A program made the position numbers and the translations under genes. DNA of 15,196 bases, taken from positions 1 to 15,196 of the forward strand of contig CAIWTR010000266.1 in the NCBI GenBank assembly GCA_903915615.1, in the 5' to 3' direction. The notes under the pieces were generated by a model. It was not told the origin of the DNA. It did not search any database and saw only the letters and a list, made by a program, of their open reading frames with translations. Positions 1-6,279 of this stretch are shown in pieces; position 1 is the first letter of the stretch, and every line of letters begins with the position of its first letter. This DNA is from an uncultured Armatimonadota bacterium. GTDB taxonomy: Bacteria > Armatimonadota > Armatimonadia > Armatimonadales > Armatimonadaceae.

Positions 1-457
1 TCTGTATCGACGATCCATTTATACATTCTGGAAGCGTGCGGCTCCTCCAGCCAATATGGAGATTTTCAATGCTCCTAACCGGGAGACGTGTGTTGTCAAG
101 CGTGAACGTACCAACACGCCGTTGCAGGCTCTTGTAACGCTAAATGACATCCAGTTTGTCGAAGCTGCCCGCGTTACGGCAACAAAGCTGATGCGCGAAG
201 TGGGTACAACGGATCGGCGGATGCATCGTCTGTCGATGGCGATTCTAAGTCGGCCTTGGAAACAGTCTGAGCTTGTTGTTTTGACAAGTGTGCTTGATGA
301 CTTGAAGGTGTATTACAAGAGCCATAAAGCGGAAGCTGAAAAGCTGATTGCATATGGCGAAACTCCGGCTCCAAAGGATCTGCCAGCTGGAGATCTTGCC
401 GCTTGGACGATGTTGTGTAACCAGATTCTGAATCTTGATGAGGTCTTAGTCAAATGA
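1..457 (+). CDS. PSD1-type DUF1553 domain protein, C-terminal end (partial)
   Basis: The reading frame is open from the left edge (first whole codon at position 2), so this is the end of a longer gene; the internal ATG at 56 is not its true start. The visible 151 residues match the end of the DUF1553 domain: the stretch RRSIYTFWKR, then APNRETC and RERTNTPLQALVTLND, and near the end an AAWTMLCNQILNLDEVLVK tail. Members of this family are usually large exported proteins, often with a cytochrome-like or concanavalin-like N-terminal part, and are nearly always paired with a DUF1501 protein. The biochemical role is not established; they are found in Planctomycetota and relatives in gene sets for polysaccharide use. 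The stop codon overlaps the start of the next gene by four bases (ATGA), so the two are translationally coupled. Family assignment is firm; function is unknown. Confidence 0.93.
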   Translation, partial: LYRRSIYTFWKRAAPPANMEIFNAPNRETCVVKRERTNTPLQALVTLNDIQFVEAARVTATKLMREVGTTDRRMHRLSMAILSRPWKQSELVVLTSVLDDLKVYYKSHKAEAEKLIAYGETPAPKDLPAGDLAAWTMLCNQILNLDEVLVK

Positions 458-1947
458 GAGAAGACAACGGTCAGTTTCATCCACTGTATGAGGAATGGGT
501 TCGACTTGAAACACGTCGACAGTTCTTTGCGCGTGGCAAAAATGTACTCGGTCTCGCGGCACTTGCTGAACTGGGAGTTGCATCCGCAGCCACAGCCGTC
601 GCTCCGCCAAAGTATAAAGGTGTTCCAGGGGCGCTTCCCAAACTTCACTTTGCTCCAAAGGCAAAGCGCGTCATCTATCTCCACATGGTCGGCGGTCCCC
701 CACAGGTAGACCTCTTTGACTACAAACCAAAAATGAACGATTGGTTTGATAAGGATCTGCCGGAGAGCGTCCGAAACGGCCAACGTCTTACGACGATGAC
801 TAGTGGTCAAAGTCGTTTTCCGATTGCGCCAACCAAGTTCGCGTTCAAGCAACATGGCAAAAGCGGGATGTGGGTCTCGGAGCTTCTGCCAAACTTGGCG
901 AAGTGCGTTGATGACATGTGTTTCATTCGCTCGATGAACACGGAAGCAATCAACCACGAGCCTGCGATCACGTATATGCAGACGGGAAATCAGCTCACGG
1001 GACGACCCTGTCTTGGGTCATGGGCAAGCTACGGACTTGGTTCCATGAACCAAGACTTACCATCGTTTGTTGTTCTGGTTGCACAGCCAACCGATACATC
1101 GCAGATTCAAGCTATTTCTGCACGGCTATGGCAATCTGGCTACTTGCCAGGTGAGCATGCGGGTGTGTCTTTCCGCTCAAGCGGTGACCCTATTCTCTAC
1201 ATCAATAATCCACCTGGTGTTGATTCGAAAGTGCGTCGGACAACCCTTGATGGCGTTAGGGCAATCAACAATCTGACACATCAGGCTGTCGGGGATGACG
1301 AAACCCACACCCGTATCCAACAGTACGAGCTCGCATTCAGAATGCAGTCAAGTGTGCCTGAGCTGACGGATCTCTCGAAAGAGCCAGCATCGACATTTGA
1401 GCTCTATGGTGATCAAGCCAAGAAGCCGGGTTCGTTTGCAAACACGGTTCTGATGGCCCGGCGGATGATGGAGCGTGGCGTTCGTTTTGTTCAGGTGTAT
1501 TTGAACAACTGGGATACACACTCTAACGTCGCCGGACGCCTGCCAAGCCAGTGCAAAGACATTGACCGTGCCTGCTACGGCCTCATCACCGATCTCAAGT
1601 CCAAGGGGATGTTTGAGGACACGCTGATTATTTGGGGCGGCGAGTTCGGGCGAACCATCTATTCTCAAGGTGGCCTAGCCCGGGACAACTACGGCCGCGA
1701 CCATCACCCGCGCTGTTTCACGATGTGGATGGCTGGCGGTGGGTCGAAGCCGGGTCAGATTTACGGCGAAACGGATGACTTTTCTTATAATATTGTCAAG
1801 GATCCGGTTCCAATTCATGACTTTCACGCGACCGTGATGAAGCTGCTTGGTATTGACCATGAAAGATTCGTGTACAAGTACCAGGGTCTGGATCAACGTT
1901 TAACCGGTGTTGAGCCAGCGAAGGCGATCAAGGACCTGATGGCCTGA
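454..1947 (+). CDS. DUF1501 family protein (alkaline-phosphatase-like fold, putative Tat substrate)
   Basis: The 497-residue protein is full length for DUF1501. A twin-arginine-like motif TRRQFF lies at residues 20–25, before a weak hydrophobic stretch (31–50, interrupted by a glutamate), so Tat export is likely but not certain. Family motifs include HMVGGPPQVDLFDYKP (77–92), GRPCLGSWASYGLG (183–196), WDTH (353–356), GGEFGRT (395–401), GRDHHPR (414–420) and HDFHAT (455–460). The conserved Asp, Glu and His residues in these motifs resemble the metal-binding loops of the sulfatase/alkaline phosphatase superfamily. The start ATG lies inside the end of the DUF1553 gene, with GAGG at 440–443 as a possible ribosome site. 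The partner pair is a known conserved couple of unknown reaction. Family is certain; hydrolase activity is an inference from the fold. Confidence 0.95.
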   Translation: MREDNGQFHPLYEEWVRLETRRQFFARGKNVLGLAALAELGVASAATAVAPPKYKGVPGALPKLHFAPKAKRVIYLHMVGGPPQVDLFDYKPKMNDWFDKDLPESVRNGQRLTTMTSGQSRFPIAPTKFAFKQHGKSGMWVSELLPNLAKCVDDMCFIRSMNTEAINHEPAITYMQTGNQLTGRPCLGSWASYGLGSMNQDLPSFVVLVAQPTDTSQIQAISARLWQSGYLPGEHAGVSFRSSGDPILYINNPPGVDSKVRRTTLDGVRAINNLTHQAVGDDETHTRIQQYELAFRMQSSVPELTDLSKEPASTFELYGDQAKKPGSFANTVLMARRMMERGVRFVQVYLNNWDTHSNVAGRLPSQCKDIDRACYGLITDLKSKGMFEDTLIIWGGEFGRTIYSQGGLARDNYGRDHHPRCFTMWMAGGGSKPGQIYGETDDFSYNIVKDPVPIHDFHATVMKLLGIDHERFVYKYQGLDQRLTGVEPAKAIKDLMA

Positions 1948-1964
1948 TCGAGAAGGAGTTTAGA

Positions 1965-2657
1965 ATGATTGAAATTATTGCTGTTTGTGCTGCCATGGCG
2001 GCAGTTTCCATCAACAATGTCAATGCTCAGACACAAGTCCCGCTTGTAGCTGTCGCACCAGTAAGCACTGCTCCAGCTGGAGCCAAGGTCCTCTTTGGTG
2101 GCCGACAGGCAGATGTCGCAGCGAACTGGTACAAGCGTCGTACAACAAATGCACCAGGCTGGACCGTCGGCAATGAGTCACAGCTCGTTCCTTCGGATAA
2201 GTCCGATATCACAACCCGTGATGAGTTTGGTGACTGCTACCTCCACGTAGAGTTCAAGACCCCTACGACCGGACATGGCAACGCTGGTGTCGCGCTCCAA
2301 GGTCGTTACGAAGTTCAAATCCATAACATGGAAGGCGAGAAGCTTAACGACACAAACCTCGGTGCTTTTTATTCCCAAAAGCCAGCTCGCGTCAATGCAG
2401 CCAAGAAGGCCGGCGAATGGCAGACATATGACATCGTCTTCCGTGCTCCACGGTTCGATGCTGCTGGTAAAGAAATCGAAAAGCCTCGTGCTACGGTTAT
2501 TCTTAATGGCATCGTTGTACACAACAACGAGTCCTTCAACGACATGACCGGTATTCAGTACGAGCTCTTCAAGGGACCTGGAGCCAAGGGCCCAATCGTC
2601 CTGCAGGGTGACCATGATGCGGTTCAGTACCGCAACGTCTGGGTCATCGGTCTGTAA
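1965..2657 (+). CDS. Exported DUF1080 (3-keto-disaccharide hydrolase-like) protein
   Basis: This 230-residue protein has an N-terminal signal peptide: a hydrophobic core at residues 4–16 and a likely signal peptidase I site after VNA (residue 21). Its n-region is unusual in having Glu3 and no positive charge. The rest is one DUF1080 domain, a concanavalin-like beta-jelly-roll, shown by FGDCYLHVEFKTP, GNAGVALQGRYEVQIHNMEG, the GAFYSQKP segment, GEWQTYDIVFRAPRFDAAGK and a final VQYRNVWV strand. Some characterised members of the family hydrolyse 3-keto-glycosides; whether this one does cannot be told from sequence. It follows the DUF1501 gene by 17 bp with a strong ribosome site (AAGGAG at 1953–1958, six-base spacer), so it is the last gene of that operon, and a terminator follows. 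It probably acts in the periplasm or outside the cell. Confidence 0.92.
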   Translation: MIEIIAVCAAMAAVSINNVNAQTQVPLVAVAPVSTAPAGAKVLFGGRQADVAANWYKRRTTNAPGWTVGNESQLVPSDKSDITTRDEFGDCYLHVEFKTPTTGHGNAGVALQGRYEVQIHNMEGEKLNDTNLGAFYSQKPARVNAAKKAGEWQTYDIVFRAPRFDAAGKEIEKPRATVILNGIVVHNNESFNDMTGIQYELFKGPGAKGPIVLQGDHDAVQYRNVWVIGL

Positions 2658-2684
2658 TCAAGCATTCGCCTTGATTTGATAGTG

Positions 2685-2717
2685 GAAGCCTTCGTATCCC
2701 GAAGGCTTCACCTTTTT
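2685..2717 (+). terminator. Rho-independent terminator after the DUF1080 gene
   Basis: A perfect 10-bp stem, GAAGCCTTCG (2685–2694) pairing with CGAAGGCTTC (2700–2709), encloses a five-base loop and is followed by ACC and five T residues (2713–2717). It begins 27 bp after the DUF1080 stop codon. The T-run ends one base before the ATG of the next gene, so it also lies where that gene's leader would be. Confidence 0.85.
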
Positions 2718-2718
2718 A

Positions 2719-4149
2719 ATGGCTATGAAACTAAACCGCGTTGCTTGTCAATTTGTTGACACTACTGATGGCAGACCAATCCCTCTTGTCATCTGTACGG
2801 CTACGGACAATACAACGATTGTCAGCGACAACGCTGGATACATCTCCATCCCGGTCAACTTGCCAAAAGGCACAGCTTTTTATCTGCAGGTTCAGAGCCC
2901 AGGCTACGACATCCCGCCTGATGGACTTGGCTATCGTGGAATTCGCCTTGTGGTTGGAAATCCTATCGAGCGAATCAAGGTACGCCGGATAAACATCGCT
3001 CAGCGAAGCGGGCGTACCACCGGTATCGCTAAGTACATTCACGCCCAAACCCTGGGTGTAATCGGTCAGGTAATTGAAACTACCTTGACAGGAATGGACT
3101 CGGTGCAAACGGCCGAGCTACACGGGACACGCTTTGTCTACTTTGGTGATACGAACTGGTCTGGGTATCCACTAGGAAATTTCAAAACGACAGCGGGTGT
3201 TGCCAAATCACAATCCAAACTTCCCAACTGTCCCTACAGCATCGATTACAACACCGACATCAAAGGCTTTCCGAAGTCCAGCATTCTCGAAAATGAAGAT
3301 GAACCTGGAGTCGTTTGGGTTAGCGGTGTGATTCGGGTTGGTGATGAGATTGTTGGGTATGCCAATCGTCGTAAGTCATTGCAACAACAGCTAGCGCATG
3401 GCTTTGTGCGTTGGAATCCAACCAAGAAGTTATTTTCAGACTTTCAAAAGTTACCAGAGACATCGTGGAGGCACTTGGACGGTCATCCGATTTTGTATCA
3501 AGACGAAGGCGTTGATTATGTGATGTTTGGACATGCTATTCCAAATTTCCGTGTCAAAGCAGACGTCCGTGCCATTCGGTCTGGACTTACTTTCGAGACA
3601 TACTCGTGTTTGTTACCCAATGGGGATGTTGACTACGACGACAAACGTGCACCTATCTGGCGATGGCGGTCTGACGCGAGTCCCATCGATTCAGAACGCG
3701 AAGCATCCCTGATCAAGCGCGGAAAGCTTGCGCGTGAGCAATGCAAGTTTTTGCTAACAGAACACGCTACAAAGCGAATGGTTATTCCCCACCGTGGATC
3801 GGTGCGTTGGAATGCCTTTATTCAGCGTTGGGTTCTCGTGTTCACAGCCATTAATGAACCTGATTCCATGCTTGGTGAGCTTTACATCGCAGCCGCTACG
3901 ATGCCTTCTGGTCCATGGACTCCTTGCATTAGAATCGCAACTCATCCACGGTATTCCTTTTACAACCCCGTTCATCACAGCTGGCTTGACAAGCAACGGG
4001 GAAAGGTCATCACGATTGAGGGTACCTACACGATGTCGTTTTCCGGTAATTCCGTACCAACCCCACACTATGAGTACAACCAGCTTACGTATGAGATTGA
4101 CTTAAGCGATAAACGCCTGGCATTTCTGGCATCAAACATCGACAAGTAA
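2719..4149 (+). CDS. Conserved protein of unknown function: N-terminal beta-sandwich plus putative beta-propeller
   Basis: The 476-residue product resembles a family of uncharacterised proteins I recall from Planctomycetota and similar phyla. Residues 8–90 look like a carboxypeptidase-regulatory-like beta-sandwich (FVDTTDGRPIPLV, TIVSDNAGYISIP, a PGYDIPPDGLGYRG turn). The remainder contains GDTNWSGYPLGNF (143–155), GHPILYQDEGVDYVMF (255–270), HRGSVRWNAFIQRWVL (358–373), GELYIAAATMPSGPW (386–400), YSFYNP (412–417) and EGTYTMSFSGN (434–444). Repeating WNA..RWVLV and GELYIA..P.GPW patterns are typical of five-bladed propellers such as GH43/GH32, but no confirmed catalytic triad is visible. There is no signal peptide, unlike what one would expect for an exported glycan enzyme. 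Start choice is ATG 2719 or in-frame ATG 2725; neither has a good ribosome site. Function is unknown; a carbohydrate role is only inferred from fold and neighbours. Confidence 0.85.
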   Translation: MAMKLNRVACQFVDTTDGRPIPLVICTATDNTTIVSDNAGYISIPVNLPKGTAFYLQVQSPGYDIPPDGLGYRGIRLVVGNPIERIKVRRINIAQRSGRTTGIAKYIHAQTLGVIGQVIETTLTGMDSVQTAELHGTRFVYFGDTNWSGYPLGNFKTTAGVAKSQSKLPNCPYSIDYNTDIKGFPKSSILENEDEPGVVWVSGVIRVGDEIVGYANRRKSLQQQLAHGFVRWNPTKKLFSDFQKLPETSWRHLDGHPILYQDEGVDYVMFGHAIPNFRVKADVRAIRSGLTFETYSCLLPNGDVDYDDKRAPIWRWRSDASPIDSEREASLIKRGKLAREQCKFLLTEHATKRMVIPHRGSVRWNAFIQRWVLVFTAINEPDSMLGELYIAAATMPSGPWTPCIRIATHPRYSFYNPVHHSWLDKQRGKVITIEGTYTMSFSGNSVPTPHYEYNQLTYEIDLSDKRLAFLASNIDK

Positions 4150-4160
4150 CATTAGGGAAT

Positions 4161-5444
4161 TTATGATGGTTGATTGGATTTCCCAACTTCGCCAAAGGTA
4201 TTTTCGGGGTCACGTTCGCGCAGCCATGGCGGGATGATAACGGTCATTGCACCGATAACACACATCCAGCCACTGAGAAGAACGATTTGATCAGGTGTAA
4301 TTAAGCGCATCAAGGCTCCACCAGCAGCAGCGCCTAGTGGCATGAGTGGACTCAAGATTCCTGATTGCAATCCGATGACTTTTCCAAGGTGCTCGGCAGG
4401 CGTACGGCGCTGAACGTAGGTTGCCTGAAGTGCGAAGTAAGGACCCCAGACGATACCAGCCACAAACCAAATCATCCATGCGACTTTGAAATCATGTTGA
4501 TACGAGAAAAGGATCTGAAGCGCCCCCCATCCCAGCATAATGGATGTCAGGATCAGACCAGTCCTCCGTAGAGATGCTAGCCTTGGGGTAAGTAGTCCGC
4601 CCAGCAAGGCACCGATGCTGACGGCCATAAATAGGTAGCTAAGCTCGGTTATTCCTCCAGATAGCTGCTTTGGCACATAGAGCGGCAGTGCAGCTTCCGT
4701 TGGACCATAGGAAAACCAAAAGAGCCCAGAGAGTACAGTTACAGCGAGCACAGCTGGATGCATCCGGTACTTTTTCTCAGGAACGTCGTTTGTTGCTTGT
4801 TGCGACTGGGATTCAATTGTCGATGGTGGGAGGCAAAAGCGCACGGGCATTCTGCTTAGTATCAACGCAAGGAATAAAAAGCTGACGGTGTCAAACCAGA
4901 GCGCATTAATGGCCCCCATGCGCCCAATCGTGAGTGCTGAGACCAGTGGTCCAAGGATTCCAGCGATTTGTTCCGTGACGGCAAAGCCAGTATTGATATA
5001 CGGTAGGCGTCTCTGGAGCGTCGCGCGGGGGATGATCAAGCCGGCACCTACCCTTGTCGCCGGGGCCAAGGCGCCGCATAGTGCTCCCACCCCATACAGG
5101 GCCCATATTGGAATATCCCCGTAGTGGTGCCAGATCGGTAAAACAGCCATCAATATGCCTCGAAAGACATTGTCGATGACAAAAAGCGGCTTGATGTTCA
5201 CCCGGTCCATCAAGCGTCCTAGCAACGGGGATGTAATCGCAGATGGCAACGCCCAAATGAGGAGCATTCCTCCCACGGCTGCACCATCGTTTGTTTTTTG
5301 CGCAACAAACCACGTAAGGGCTGTCCACGTTACAAAATCACCGATGGTTGAGATAGTCATCCCGAGCCAGAGGAGGCGTAGGGTCCGATCCCGAAGTAAC
5401 ACACGGGGCCATTGAATCTCTTGCCTTATGTTGCGTGTTGGCAT
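4161..5444 (-). CDS. MFS transporter (MFS_3/EntS-like exporter)
   Basis: A 427-residue membrane protein with about twelve hydrophobic segments in the major facilitator pattern. The first helix is at about residues 22–46. An MFS motif-A-like turn, LLGRLMDR (74–81), follows helix 2. A hydrophilic middle loop (about 201–228, rich in Gln, Ser and charged residues) separates the two six-helix halves. The overall layout, with GDFVTWTALTWF in helix 1 and the GPYFALQATYVQRRTP segment in the second half, fits the MFS_3 subgroup that includes drug and siderophore exporters; the substrate cannot be predicted. The start lies 3 bp after the recO stop codon, so it is probably co-transcribed with recO; only a weak GGA-type ribosome site is seen. 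Its 3' end faces the propeller-protein gene with an 11-bp gap and no visible terminator. Confidence 0.92.
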   Translation of the reverse strand: MPTRNIRQEIQWPRVLLRDRTLRLLWLGMTISTIGDFVTWTALTWFVAQKTNDGAAVGGMLLIWALPSAITSPLLGRLMDRVNIKPLFVIDNVFRGILMAVLPIWHHYGDIPIWALYGVGALCGALAPATRVGAGLIIPRATLQRRLPYINTGFAVTEQIAGILGPLVSALTIGRMGAINALWFDTVSFLFLALILSRMPVRFCLPPSTIESQSQQATNDVPEKKYRMHPAVLAVTVLSGLFWFSYGPTEAALPLYVPKQLSGGITELSYLFMAVSIGALLGGLLTPRLASLRRTGLILTSIMLGWGALQILFSYQHDFKVAWMIWFVAGIVWGPYFALQATYVQRRTPAEHLGKVIGLQSGILSPLMPLGAAAGGALMRLITPDQIVLLSGWMCVIGAMTVIIPPWLRERDPENTFGEVGKSNQPS

Positions 5445-5447
5445 AGC

Positions 5448-6224
5448 TTACATTTTTCCAATCGCATCAAAGCGCATCGCATCCAGAAAGACCATCGTCT
5501 TCAAGTCACGGTCAGTCATGGCTTTCATATGGCTTCGCACTAGCTGCCACAGCAAGGGTTTTATCGTTTCGTTCACGGTGAACGATGACCAATCAGCGGG
5601 AGTGCTTAGATCGCCGATTTGATGCAAAGTTGCCTGCAATGGGCGTGTAAATGCCAACGTCTCCCCGCGGTAGCCATCAGCGCAGCGATGACAAATCACG
5701 CCACCCCTATGCGCAGCATAAAACGGGATACCAGATGTGTCACGTAACGCGGTATCGCATATACAGCATTCCCGGATACGTGGCATGTAGCCGGTAAGGT
5801 GGAGAATATGCCATTGTGCCGCGAGGACCAACGATGCTGGATCGCTGGACGCGGTCAGCAGATAGAGCGTTCTCACAAGAAGTTCGTAGAGGTCTGGAGC
5901 GGGATCCTCATCCTCGGTAAGTCGTTCGACGAGCTCGAGAAGGAACATAGCAAAGCTAATCAGACCGATATCAGTCTTGATTACAGGAAACGTTTCTAGG
6001 GTTTCTGCTTGAGCCAGTACGTGAAAGGTCGTCCCTTTATGTAGCTGGGCATCGAGAATGACCATGGGTTCGCTTACACCCGCCAGTTTACTACTAGACT
6101 GACGGGCACCGCGTGCCGAGACCCGGAGCTTTCCGTGTGCGTGGGTAAAGAGAATACAAAGTTTGTCCTTCTCTCCTAACGGGAAGCGCTTGAGGATCAC
6201 GCCACGGGTAGAAAAACTTGCCAT
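5448..6224 (-). CDS. recO: DNA repair protein RecO
   Basis: RecO loads RecA onto SSB-coated single-stranded DNA together with RecR (and RecF) in gap repair. The 258-residue length is normal. Residues 1–80 form the OB-fold: the opening TRGVILKRFPLGEKDKL, the LFTHAHGKLRVSARGAR segment and the SEPMVILDAQLHKG strand are all typical. The helical C-terminal half contains a zinc site made of Cys153-x2-Cys156 and Cys178-x2-Cys181 within ECCICDTAL and GVICHRCADG. The start codon ATG is preceded by a poor ribosome site (GGTG very close) and lies only six bases from the T-run of the terminator of the upstream gene. The MFS gene follows after 3 bp. Identification is firm. Confidence 0.95.
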   Translation of the reverse strand: MASFSTRGVILKRFPLGEKDKLCILFTHAHGKLRVSARGARQSSSKLAGVSEPMVILDAQLHKGTTFHVLAQAETLETFPVIKTDIGLISFAMFLLELVERLTEDEDPAPDLYELLVRTLYLLTASSDPASLVLAAQWHILHLTGYMPRIRECCICDTALRDTSGIPFYAAHRGGVICHRCADGYRGETLAFTRPLQATLHQIGDLSTPADWSSFTVNETIKPLLWQLVRSHMKAMTDRDLKTMVFLDAMRFDAIGKM

Positions 6225-6230
6225 TACACC

Positions 6231-6253
6231 AAAAAGCCGGGGTTTCCCCCGGC
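6231..6253 (-). terminator. Rho-independent terminator of the metalloprotease gene
   Basis: Read on the minus strand, a 7-bp GC-only stem (GCCGGGG at 6253–6247 pairing with CCCCGGC at 6242–6236) with a four-base loop is followed by five T residues (6235–6231). It lies about 26 bp after the metalloprotease stop. The T-run ends just six bases before the recO ATG. Confidence 0.85.
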
Positions 6254-6279
6254 CTCTGTCCTGTAACCATCAACCCACG

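Noticed and set aside
313..957. 214-codon minus-strand open frame across the DUF1553/DUF1501 joint
   Set aside because: Antisense to two firmly assigned genes, with no signal, domain or ribosome site.
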